Shown: positions 1 through 10,600 of the stretch, one piece after another
How the letters are laid out: every line of letters begins with the position of its first letter
Position numbering within the stretch: position 1 is the stretch's first letter
DNA from: Argopecten irradians
Lineage: Eukaryota > Mollusca > Bivalvia > Pectinida > Pectinidae
Assembly (NCBI RefSeq): GCF_041381155.1
Contig: NC_091135.1
Span: 70,832,888-70,896,887 of the forward strand
Direction: 5' to 3'
Length of the DNA: 64,000 nt
Position numbers and translations under genes: made by a program
The notes under the pieces: generated by a model
Told to the model about the DNA's origin: nothing
The model's input: the letters and a program-made list of their open reading frames with translations, nothing else
The model's database searches: none

Positions 1-1259
1 ACACACCTTCAGAAGGTACAAACAGCTCTCCAGTTCAACGATTGTTCAGCAGGAGAACAAAAACACAGCTACCTACAGCCTCCCAGCTATTGGAGCCTCA
101 AGTTCCACATAACGTACGAGATCAGCTAGTGCGTAATAAGGCTAAACAAGCTTACTACTTTTACAGAGGTTCAAATGAACTTCCATCTTTGAAATGTGGT
201 GACACAGTCCGTATTAAGCCACATGGACATCATAAGCAATGGGAGAAGGCAGTTGTTGAGAATCAGTGTGATATTCGCTCATATAATGTGCGTACGGAGG
301 ATGGTCGTGAGTACAGACGAAACAGGAAACACTTACGTAAAACTAGAGAACCACCACCTACTGCTAGGTATAAACTATCACAGGATGATATGGTATTACA
401 CCCTACTACAGAACCAGAACAATTCTCGCGTAAGTCTGTAACTACGTCTCGCTCTGTGTCAGACACTCCTAAGACTAGTTTGTTTAAAGAGCATACTATG
501 GAACCACATGTGGTAACCACCAAGGAACCGGATGTCACATCAGCACCATTACCAGTGGTACCACCTCCTATTCCAGCACCTAGAGTGGCCAGATCTGGAA
601 GGATTGTGAAGGCACCAACCCGCCTAGATATGTGATGTTCTTATAGACAGACTGTATATATTTGTAAATATTCAAGTTTTGTGTTCGCGTTTAAAAGACT
701 TATAATTCGTGTTTTCTAGTCAAACATCTTCATGCTAAGTTAGAAAGACAACAGACAATCTAGTGCAGTGAAACAAATTTATTTCTAACTACGATATTCA
801 GTTTTGAGTTTGTGTTCAATCAGCTACAGATAAACAAATGAACATTCAAGCTTAAGTGATTCTAATTTACGAAAGGATAATCTTGTTATAGAGACAGTAA
901 AAATACAAAGACATTTATCTGGTAATTTAAACTTATATGTTGAAGTATATTTCTTATAACTTGCAGTAATGATTTATAAATATACTATTGTGTTCTTAGA
1001 CATCATATTCTTTGGTATGGTAAAGATTATCTAGAAGATTATAACTTAGTATATTTTATGCTATATGCTTAAGAAGGGGGATGTAACGTATCTATCAGTT
1101 AGGTTCGCTTACTTGTGTAAAGTACTAGTAGCATTACTTACTGTATAACTGATATGCTTGTGTTGAGTAACTTGTTGAATAAACATGGCTGTTCGATATA
1201 CATGGTTGTTGTCTAGCTGCTGCTTTTGTGTGCTATAGAAGCCATTAACCCACGTAACA
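1..1259 (+). mobile_element. Ty3/gypsy LTR retroelement A, 3' part only
   Basis: The window opens inside an LTR retroelement. The first ~635 bases encode the C-terminal end of integrase and a proline-rich tail; the motif YRRNRKHLR is close to YRRNRRHLR in the second gypsy element near 62.2 kb, so the two belong to related families. A ~440-bp AT-rich untranslated stretch follows, then a polypurine tract (1071-1081) and the 3' LTR (1082-1259). The rest of the element lies outside the window, so its wholeness and target duplication cannot be judged. A Mag/Steamer-like clade is inferred from the short LTR and the relationship to element B. Confidence 0.85.
1082..1259 (+). repeat. 3' LTR of gypsy element A
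   Basis: A 178-bp segment starting TGTAACGTA and ending ACGTAACA, so with TGT...ACA ends. It follows directly on a purine tract (AAGAAGGGGGA), the usual plus-strand primer. An AATAAA signal lies in its second half. The length is close to the ~177-bp LTR that I recall for Steamer of the soft-shell clam. The partner 5' LTR is outside the window. Confidence 0.8.
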
Positions 1260-2140
1260 GTTTCTTCATCGGATCAGGAGCCTCTGCCAATATCTCGTCC
1301 GCGACGTGTTGTTCAAAAGCCAAAACGCTTCTCTGATTCTGCCTTTGTTAGTTCTGTAAGTTTCACCTCGTCAGAATCAGCTGATAATTCTACAAAATCA
1401 AGCGTGTAGTTGCACGGAAAGGTTCTGGAGAATCATTCGAATATTTGGTCCAATTCAGTCGTGGTGAACCTGGACAAAATGCTTTATGGCTAAAGTCCCA
1501 GGCTCTCAATTATCATGCCCTGAACAAATGTAGGCAGAACATACCCATAACAGTGATATGTCGCTTTCAACCAAAGACATTTTGTATAGAGAACGTATTT
1601 TCATATTTTATGTATAAACATTTATAGTCACATTGATTTTTATGTAAGACTATATTGATAGAATTAAATTTGTTTTATTAGTGTTCAATTTAATTCATAC
1701 ATTTCATATATTGCATTCCATTCTATTATAATTAGTTAGAAATTGATTAGTCCATTACATAATTGTAGTTACTAGTATCCTTTATTGTCGACTAGTCTTA
1801 CAAAGGTATACCCTATATTCTATGCATATGTGATTTTCATACATTTTGTCCATATTAAATTTTGAATGATAATAAATCTGTAAGCTTCTTAGCTTATTAA
1901 ATACTTGTACTTCAAATTCCACTTCCGATAATATCTGAATCACAACTCTGTGCAGTATTTTCATGCACCCATTGTTCATAGTGGATATTTCTAGAGATAT
2001 ATAACATTTGGTGACATCTGACATGATTTAATTATAATCTTGAATTTTAATTGCCATTTGGTTTATTTGGTTCATTAATAATTGTTAAAATACAATGTAC
2101 ATGACTATTATACTGTGCATGGGAACCTTACAGCGAGTTC
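1260..2140. other. Flank of element A, possible retroelement tail scrap, otherwise nothing seen
   Basis: Right after the LTR, about 150 bases read on the plus strand as a short basic stretch (RPRRVVQKPKRF), which resembles the C-terminal tails of some gypsy-type polyproteins; this is a weak likeness. The rest to 2140 is AT-rich with no supportable gene. Confidence 0.3.
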
Positions 2141-3010
2141 TCAAAGAAAGTGCAACCTATTTTTAGGGTGAATGCATTTGAATCTAATAAAATCTATATC
2201 ATTTGAAATACGTTCTAGACGTGATCTTTCACCAAATTTGTAAACATTTTTATACACAAGTTTTCGCCAATGTTTTTTTACTAGGAGAAGTACCAGATTT
2301 AATATAATGAGTAAAAGAATCATACAATGAGTATTTTCGTAATATACTTGTGATGTCTGGTATAAAACCTTGTTGTTTTTCTGCATTCAAAAAATACGTA
2401 AAAAATCTGGTGACAAAAATTTTGTGAATCAAGAATCCACTATCCATGGCAATAGTTCTTCTTACAAACAATGATTTTCTGATGTCAATATATGATTAGA
2501 TGGTAACCCAAAGCAAAACTACACACATGTCAGTCTTGGTCCTCATCCTAAAGCCCTGAACACATTTGACAATAAGATTCTGCGCGCGTTCTAGCATATT
2601 TATCTCTGGGTTATTAAGAAGCCACAACTCACATCCGAATATAGCAGATGGATAGATCTTAATTTTGACCAATTTGGCAATAGTTGCAGGGTTAAGAGCA
2701 TTATGATGAGCACCTGACTTTAGAAGTGACATAATACCAGTTTTTAACTTACAACATGCCCTTTTAGTTCTTTCGACACTATTTCTATACTTATTTAAAG
2801 AAAGAAAAAATATTAGATACATTGTACTTTGTGCGTTTATTGGAAAACACCATAACATTACTTTTAGTTGAAGAGAACGTAAACCGCCACTTCCGACTAT
2901 AGTTTTTACATATGTTTATCATGTCTTGCAAACTTTGATAATATGTACTTAAAAGACACAAATCGTCTGCTTGAGTGGGTATATTAACTTTCAAATCAAC
3001 AATCAATGTG
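2141..3010 (-). mobile_element. LINE reverse transcriptase fragment, minus strand
   Basis: Read on the minus strand, 3006-2791 gives a reverse transcriptase core with an ADDLCLLS motif followed by the thumb-like KWRFTFSSTKSNVMVF. From 2858 to 2141 come the C-terminal regions typical of LINEs (CELWLLNNPEINMLERAQ, then DSGFLIHKIFVTRFFTYF). The pieces lie in several frames, with shifts near 2800, 2480 and 2390, so this is a dead copy lacking its 5' half. It abuts a plus-strand LINE fragment at about 3020-3050. It belongs to a different family from the plus-strand copies. Confidence 0.75.
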
Positions 3011-3029
3011 TCTTTACCACATTTATCTA

Positions 3030-4013
3030 TTTCGTTTAATATAAACTGGTAAATGCTGGAGTCCTCAAGGGGTCAGTGCTTGGTCCATTTTTATTTCTTA
3101 TTTATATAAATGATATAACTGAATGTATTACAAATGAAAAACTTCTTTTTGCTGATGACACATTAATATTTAAGGTAATTGATTCTGAGCCGGTCGACAC
3201 AGCTGCGAGTCTCACCAGAGACTTTGATAATATTGATACATGGTCAAAACAATGGGACATTAAATTTAACTCAGATAAAACTGAATCGGTGACATTTAGC
3301 CGTAAAAGAAACATACTATGTCAAGATGTTATGTTTTAAAATGAAATTGTATCAAATGTCACTAACCATAAACATCTTAGAATATTATTCTCCCAAGATG
3401 GAAAGTAGCACCATCATATTAATTACATTTATTCCAAAGCCTTTAAACGGATTAATATGATTAATTCGGTCAAATGCATGCTTAGTCTTTTTATTAATGA
3501 CATCACTCATGAAATTAATACTAATGTAAAACTTTTTGCTGACGATTCATCACGTTATGTTATAGTTGATGAAGATGTTATTACCCCAGCTAATGATCTC
3601 AACGATGACTTAGAATCCATTTATAATTGGGCAAAACTCTGGAAAATTCATTTTAATCCACAAAAAACTGTTGCTTTATCTGTTTCAAGGAAAAAGAGAT
3701 ACCATCCACCACTTATTTTTAATAATCAAATAATTAATGAACATGTTTTCCACAAACATCTTGGTGTTATTTTTTATTCAAATGGAAGCTGTGGTGATCA
3801 CATTAATATATATATGATACTTCTTGTAAAAGACTAAATATCTTGCGCATGCTTAAACACAAAATTGACAGGAAATCGTTGGAATCTTTATATCTCTCTT
3901 TCATCCGCCCATCTTAGAATATGCCTCTTCTGTGTGGGAAAACTGTAATATCGGAGACGAAAAACTTCTTGAATCTGTCCAAATTGAAGCAATAACAAGG
4001 ACATAGTCATTCA
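3030..4013 (+). mobile_element. Two fused LINE RT fragments, plus strand
   Basis: The first copy starts at RT motif V (LGPFLFLIYINDI, then LLFADDTLIF near 3150) and runs to about 3480. There the text jumps back to an equivalent point (LFINDITHEINTNVKLFADDS), so a second copy of the same family begins within the first. Copy 2 continues through ESIYNWAKLWKIHFNPQKT and FIRPILEYASSVWEN up to the 777-bp insertion at 4015. Stops and frame changes occur at about 3339, 3405 and 3838. Neither copy can be active. Confidence 0.75.
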
Positions 4014-4014
4014 A

Positions 4015-4791
4015 ATCCCCCGCCAATGGAGATATTAAAGCTGAAGTAAGTTTGATTGTGGAGACTTATGTGTATGGAAAAAAACCAGGAAAAAGGAAGT
4101 TGAGCTAAAGAAAGATGGAGTATAATTCAAGTAGAGCGGGGCTGCAATTGTTGAATCAGGTATACAGCCTTGACATTTATATTAGACTATATTCACAAAG
4201 ATGGGTGGAGTTTTGCAAAGTAACATTTACCATTTACCATGATATTTTCAGCAATGTTTCCATGGTAACGGAAAAAGTGCAAAAAATGAAAACCTAAAAA
4301 TAGCAAAAGGTACTACTAGACCATAAAAAGAATGTGTCTATGAAGTTTCGTGGAAATATCTCTGCTGGTTTTAGAGTTATGCTCCGGAAATGAACCTGCT
4401 ACAAAAAATATGATCTATTCAGCAATGTTTCTATGGTTACAGAAAAAAGCACAAAAAGTGAAAACCTAAAAATAGCAAAAGGCACTACTAGACCATAAGA
4501 ACAATGTGTCTATGAAGTTTCATGGAAATATCTCTGCTGGTTTTAGAGTTGTGCTCCGGAAACGATTCTTACATAAAATCTGCCATTTTCAGCAATGTTT
4601 CCATGGTTACGGAAAAAATGCAAAAAATGAAAACCTTAAAATAGCAAAAGGCACTACTAGACCATAGACCAATGTGTGTATGAAGTTTCGTGGAAATATC
4701 TCTACTGGTTTAAGAGTTATTTCTCCGGAAACCATTCGTACGGACGGACGGAACCCATTTGTATATCCCCCGCCAAAAGTTGGCGGGGGAT
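4015..4791. mobile_element. Short inverted-repeat element with three internal ~170-bp units
   Basis: Both ends carry a perfect 12-bp inverted repeat: ATCCCCCGCCAA at 4015-4026 and its complement at 4780-4791. The right end folds on itself because another ATCCCCCGCCAA lies at 4765-4776. Inside are three tandem copies of a ~170-bp unit (CAGCAATGTTTC at 4249, 4420 and 4590), each with GGAAATATCTCT-type sequence. It codes for nothing and splits a LINE, so it inserted after the LINE. A non-autonomous DNA transposon is likely; the superfamily is not clear. Confidence 0.75.
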
Positions 4792-5760
4792 AAAAATTAT
4801 TACTGGCCTCAGATGTGGAACGTCTCGTCAAATATTTTATTATGAATCTGGGTTTGAAAAATTAAAAGATAGACGTAACAGACAAAAACTCATTTTAATG
4901 AACAAAATAATTAATCACCTAACAGCTGACTATCTTTATCACTCTATTGAACCCTATATCAATATTAATGTTAATCACCGACTTCGCGCTAATAGATTCT
5001 TTAATATCTCTCCATCCAGAACCTGCACCTATGACCGTAGTTTCTTTCCCGATACAATGCGCCTATGGAATAATCTTGAACATTCTATTACCTCTTCCCC
5101 TACTCTAATATAATACTATGTCAATTACGTAATAATGCGAGCAATCTAAACTTTGACGAATATAAAGACCACCTTATTGATGACCCTGCGTGCTTCTGTG
5201 GCGCTGCTTGTGAAAATGCTGACCAATATTTTTTCTTCTGTCCTCTTTTTACTGACTCCAGACACTTTATTGTTGACATTGCTAATCATTTCAATCATAT
5301 CTCTTCTAAACTATTGACATCTGGTGATATCCAATTAACAATTGACGAAAATCAATTCATCCTTTCTAATGTGAATAATTACATCTCTGCCACTAACAGA
5401 TTCAATTAATCCTAGCTATCCTGTTAAATTTGTTATTTAGTTATATACTTACTATAAATATACTTGTTTATGAATATCATATGCTAATCTTCTTGATGTA
5501 ATTTTAATCTTATATCATTAATCCATGAATCTGAGTAAAGCTACACTATGTGTGTAAGTGTGTGTATGTGTGAGAGAGATGTATGTGATTGTTTATATGT
5601 ATATATTCACTTACAATAATCCTGTAATATTGTCCACCTATGTATGTAAATATGTATTCAATGTGACCTCCGGGACGTTAGAAGACTTATATAGGCTTGC
5701 CTGTTGTCTGATCCCTTTGTTATTATGTTGAAATAAATAAAGCTTAGTCGAAAGACTTTA
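4792..5760 (+). mobile_element. LINE C-terminal part and 3' end, continuing the copy before the insertion
   Basis: The reading resumes just after the inserted element (ITGLRCGTSR, the usual continuation of the interrupted QIEA motif). It continues through RSFFPDTMRLWNNL to about 5113, then in another frame through a cysteine cluster (CFCGAACENADQYFFFCPLF) typical of LINE C-termini, ending at the TAA near 5409. A ~350-bp 3' untranslated tail carries a GCCTGTTG motif and AATAAATAAA near 5745. The frame change near 5113 marks it as dead. Confidence 0.75.
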
Positions 5761-5761
5761 A

Positions 5762-6520
5762 GAGACCTATTTTAGAATATGGTAATGTTATGTGGGATAC
5801 AGTTAGAAGCTGCCCGTATCGTTACAGCACTACGCAGGGGCAGTGAACTCGGTTGGGACACTCTTGCTGCAAGGCGAAAGAAGCATAAACTTATTCTCTT
5901 ATATATAATAATGTTATGTATAGTGCCATCATATATAAATGAACAAATTGAACAATGCTTTGTTGACTCTAACGATAATCGATATAACTTGAGAAATGAA
6001 AGAATGTTTACTATTCCATTCTGTCGAACAAACATTTATCCAAAAAGTTTTTTTCCTGCGGCACTCAATGACATCAATAAACTTCCAGCAAGAATAGACC
6101 TAACCACTCTCACTCCCTTATACCAATTTAAGCGAGTATCTAAATAAAACTATGAGCGATACTCCAATGGATTAGACTAGAAGCAATGTTTATATAAATG
6201 CTGGCGAAATATGAACATTATTCTCTGTCAAACTCGAAACTGCTCTAGTAATCTTTATCATCATCTTCTCAAAGACCATTTATCTGAATCACCTTTATAT
6301 TCTTGTGGCAATGTTCAATAATCATCACAACATAACTTCATTGAATGTCCTACTTACACTGAGAGTCCTATTGTGTTAAAAAACAATACTATATGATTAC
6401 ATCACAACCATTATGTCTTAAGTACACTTTTAAATGGCTGTAATGAGTGTAATTACAATGCCAACAAGTTTATTTTTCATACCACTGTTGACTACATCAT
6501 AGCTACAAATCGATTTTAAT
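5762..6520 (+). mobile_element. Second LINE C-terminal fragment of the same family
   Basis: It begins abruptly with RPILEYGNVMWDT, then shifts frame near 5800 to QLEAARIVTALRRGSELGW and continues to the stop at 6147. A decayed cysteine-rich tail follows (LLKDHLSESPLYSCG near 6270, with an in-frame stop). It is the same arrangement as the copy ending at 5760, so this is a 5'-truncated relative placed directly behind it. Confidence 0.7.
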
Positions 6521-7080
6521 TTCATTTTGTATATTTAGTTTGTAGATGTAAAATGGCAATCCGAAAACCGAACCCCACCATACCCCACCCCACCCCACCC
6601 CACCCTACCCTACCCCACCCCACCCACATTTTGGACGTGAACTGCTTTATAATTGTTTACTTATATGTAAAATGTACTGCTTCTATTCTAATGTATCATT
6701 TGTATTAATTATTTATTGGACAACTTCTGCAAGAAAATATATTATTTAAATTCAATTATTTGGCATAAAAATCACAAATCTTTAATATATTGAATCGTGT
6801 ACATGTGTATTTGACTCCTGAAACTCATGGGTGGATGACCTGTGATCGCTATTTGCGGATGGACTTTTTGGTCTGTATGATGTATCCCATGAGTTGAAGG
6901 AGTAACTTTCACATACACAATTTTCAATTTAAAAAAAATACCCACAAATATCGAATTATACATCATCAAATATACAAACTTTGATTTATATTTAAATCAT
7001 CTTATATAAGTCGTTCAGATACTATAAATTGATACTTAAAAGAGTATATTTTGTAAATTACACGTATATAATATTAAATG
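6521..7080. other. Spacer with a (CCCCA)n microsatellite
   Basis: No gene is seen. At about 6574-6630 there is a run of ACCCC/CACCC units, about ten copies with slight variation, which makes the minus strand G-rich and able in principle to form G-quadruplexes. The rest is AT-rich. Confidence 0.6.
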
Positions 7081-7150
7081 CACTGTTTAGGCTTAGCCTG
7101 TTGTTTGATTCCTTTTCATATTTTGTATGAAATAAAATTTGTTGAAATTG
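7081..7150 (+). mobile_element. LINE 3'-end remnant
   Basis: The stretch with TTAGCCTGTTGTTTGATT followed by AAATAAAATTTGTTG matches the 3' ends near 5695-5755 and 37485-37555 in order and spacing. It is probably the 3' terminus of the LINE fragment that starts at 5762, or of another truncated copy. Confidence 0.45.
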
Positions 7151-7356
7151 AAGTATCAGCGAAATGTCGGCGAAGAATCAGCGACATTTTGTTCACAGCA
7201 GCTTTGTATAAAAATAAAGAGATCGTACATGTATATGTACACGTGACGTTATATTTGTATTGTTTGCGTCACAATGTATTGACGTCATAGAATGCATGAC
7301 GTGATTTCGCGAACATTTGCGTAGCGACTGTAACACAGAGAGGACATATTATAGAA

Positions 7357-7583
7357 ATGTCTTCGTGCCATGTTACACGTTTAGCGAGGCCCGTACGGGC
7401 TTCCATACTGGAGCCGTTCCCCGTCACCACCTACCAACATTGCTACACGTCTAGCCCGGACGTTCTCCCCGTCATCAAGTATCATCAGATGCCATCTTTG
7501 GTCCACGCAGGACTCGATGGTAAGCGCCGTGGTTGTGATCCCACAGTCGAACCAACCTACAATAACACGGATGGGTCTGAAAA
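7357..7583 (+). CDS. Possible first coding exon, unknown product
   Basis: An open frame starts at ATG 7357, has balanced amino-acid use, and runs 227 bases to a consensus splice donor (GAAAA then GTAAGTAT at 7584). It would otherwise stop only 4 bases later, as expected at an exon end. The ~75 residues (opening MSSCHVTRLARPVR, ending EPTYNNTDGSE) are not recognised. The surroundings are richer in CG than the neighbourhood, as at many promoters. The exon ends in phase 2. The next acceptor on this strand with matching phase that I can support is at 25260, which would join it to the small PGYxGF gene through a 17.7-kb intron full of arrays. That link is speculative; it may be a separate gene or chance. 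Confidence 0.4.
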
Positions 7584-7627
7584 GTAAGTATCGTCATTTA
7601 CCCTTATTTACAAAGACTATTCAGTAG

Positions 7628-10600
7628 TTGGATTGACCTTCTAACTATGCAGTAGTTGGAGTTTCCGATAGCCCTCTCACTATTCCGCAGTTGGAGTTTC
7701 CGATAGCCCTCTCACTATACAGTAGTTGTGAGTTTCCGATGGTCCTCTCACTATGCAGTAGTTGGAGTATCCGACAGCCATCTCACTATGCAGTAGTTGG
7801 AGTATTCGCTAGCCATCTCACTATGCAGTGGTTGGAGTTTCCGATAGCCCTTTCACTATGCAGTAGTTGGAGTTTCCGATAGTCCTATCACTATGCGGAA
7901 GTTGGAGTTTCCGATAGCCCTCTCACTATGCAGTAGTTGTGAGTTTCCGATAGCCCTCTCACTATGCAGCAGTTGGAGTTTCCGATGGCCCCCTCACTAT
8001 GCAGCAGTTGGAGTTACCTTCTAACTATGCAGCAGTTGGAGTTTCCGATGGCCCTCTCACTATTCCGAGTTGGAGTTTCCGATAGTCCTATCACTATGCG
8101 GAAGTTGGAGTTTCCGATGGTCCTCTCACTATGCAGTAGTTGGAGTTTCCGATAGCCATCTCACTATGCAATAGTTGGAGTATCCGATAGCCATCTCACT
8201 ATGCAATAGTTGGAGTTTCCGATATCCCTTTCACTATGCAGTAGTTGGAGTTTCAGATGGCCCTCTCACTATGCAGCAGTTGGAGTTTCCGATAGCCCTC
8301 TCACTATGCAGAAGTTGGAGTATCCGATAGCCATCTCACTATGCAATAGTTGGAGTTTCCGATAGCCATCTCACTATGCAGAAGTTGGAGTATCCGATAG
8401 CCCTCTCACTATGCAATAGTTGGAGTTTCCGATAGCCCTCTCACTATGCAGCAGTTGGAGTTTCCGATGGTCCTCTCACTATGCAGTAGTTGGAGTTTCC
8501 GATAGCCCTCTCACTATGCAGTAGTTGGAGTTTCCGATAGTCCTATCACTATGCGGAAGTTGGAGTTTCCGATAGCCCTCTCACTATGCAGTAGTTGTGA
8601 GTTTCCGATAGCAATCTCACTATGCAGCAGTTGGAGTTTCCGATGGCCCCCTCACTATGCAGCAGTTGGAGTTACCTTCTAACTATGCAGCAGTTGGAGT
8701 TTCCGATGGCCCTCTCACTATGCAGTAGTTGGAGTTACCTTCTAACTATGCAGCAGTTGGAGTTTCCGATAGCCCTCTCACTATGCAGCAGTTGGAGTTT
8801 CCGATAGCAATCTCACTATGCAGTAGTTGGAGTTTCCGATAGCCCTCTCACTATGCAGCAGTTTGAGTTTCCGATATCCCTCTCACTATGCAGCAGTTGG
8901 AGTTTCTGAAAGCCCTCTCACTATGCAGCAGTTGGAGTTTCCGATAGCCCTCTCACTATGCAATAGTTGGAGTTTCCGATAGCCCTCTCACTATGCAATA
9001 GTTGGAGTTTCCGATAGCCCTCTCACTATGCAGCAGTTGGAGTTTCCGATGGTCCTCTCACTATGCAGTAGTTGGAGTTTCCGATGGTCCTCTCACTATG
9101 CAGCAGTTGGAGTTTCCGATAGCCCTCTCACTATGCAATAGTTGGAGTTTCCGATAGCCCTCTCACTATGCAGCAGTTGGAGTTTCCGATGGTCTTCTCA
9201 CTATGCAGTAGTTGGAGTTTCCGATAGCAATCTCACTATGCAGCAGTTGGAGTTTCCGATGGCCCCCTCATTATGCAGCAGTTGGAGTTACCTTCTAACT
9301 ATGCAACAGTTGGAGTTTCCGATGGCCCTCTCACTATGCAGTAGTTGGAGTTTCCGATAGCAATCTCACTATGCAGCAGTTGGAGTTTCCGATGGCCCCC
9401 TCACTATGCAGCAGTTGGAGTTTCCGATGGTCCTCTCACTATGCAGCAGTTGGAGTTTCCGATGGCCCTCTCACTATGCAGTAGTTGGAGTTTCCGATAG
9501 CCCTTCTAACTATGCAGCAGTTGGAGTTTCCGATAGCCCTCTCACTATGCAGCAGTTGGAGTTTCCGATAGCAATCTCACTATGCAGTAGTTGGAGTTTC
9601 CGATAGCCCTCTCACTATGCAGCAGTTGGAGTTTCCGATATCCCTCTCACTATGCAGCAGTTGGAGTTTTCTGAAAGCCCTCTCACTATGCAGCAGTTGG
9701 AGTTTCCGATAGCCCTCTCACTATGCAATAGTTGGAGTTTCCGATAGCCCTCTCACTATGCAGCAGTTGGAGTTTCCGATGGCCCTCTCACTATGCAGCA
9801 GTTGGAGTTTTAGCCCTCTAACTATGCAGCAGTTGGAGTTTCCGATAGCCCTCTCACTATGCAGCAGTTGGAGTTTCCGATAGCCCTCTCACTATGCAGT
9901 AGTTGGAGTTTCCGATAGCCCTCTCACTATGCAGCAGTTTGAGTTTCCGATAGCCCTCTCACTATGCAGCAGTTGGAGTTTCTGAAAGCCCTCTCACTAT
10001 GCAGCAGTTGGAGTTTCTGATAGTCCTATCACTATGCAGTAGTTGGAGTTTCCGATAGTCCTATCACTATGCAGTAGTTGGAGTTCCCGATAGGCCTCTC
10101 ACTATGCAATAGTTGTGAGTTTCCGATGGTCCTCTCACTATGCAGTAATTGGAGATTCCGATGGTCCTCTCACTATGCAGCAGTTGGAGTTTCCGATAGC
10201 CCTCTCACTATGCAGTAGTTGGAGTTTCCGATAGCCCTCTCACTATGCAGCAGTTGGAGTTTCCGATGGTCCTCTCACTATGCAGTAGTTGGAGTTTCCG
10301 ATAGCAATCTCACTATGCAGCAGTTGGAGTTTCCGATGGCCCCCTCACTATGCAGCAGTTGGAGTTACCTTCTAACTATGCAACAGTTGGAGTTTCCGAT
10401 GGCCCTCTCACTATGCAGTAGTTGGAGTTTCCGATAGCAATCTCACTATGCAGCAGTTGGAGTTTCCGATGGCCCCCTCACTATGCAGCAGTTGGAGTTA
10501 CCTTCTAACTATGCAGCAGTTGGAGTTTCCGATGGCTCTCTCACTATGCAGTAGTTGGAGTTACCTTCTAACTATGCAGCAGTTGGAGTTTCCGATAGCC

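Noticed and set aside
6574-6630. CCCCA-type run as a telomere remnant
   Set aside because: Animal telomeres are TTAGGG; this is a simple C-rich microsatellite.
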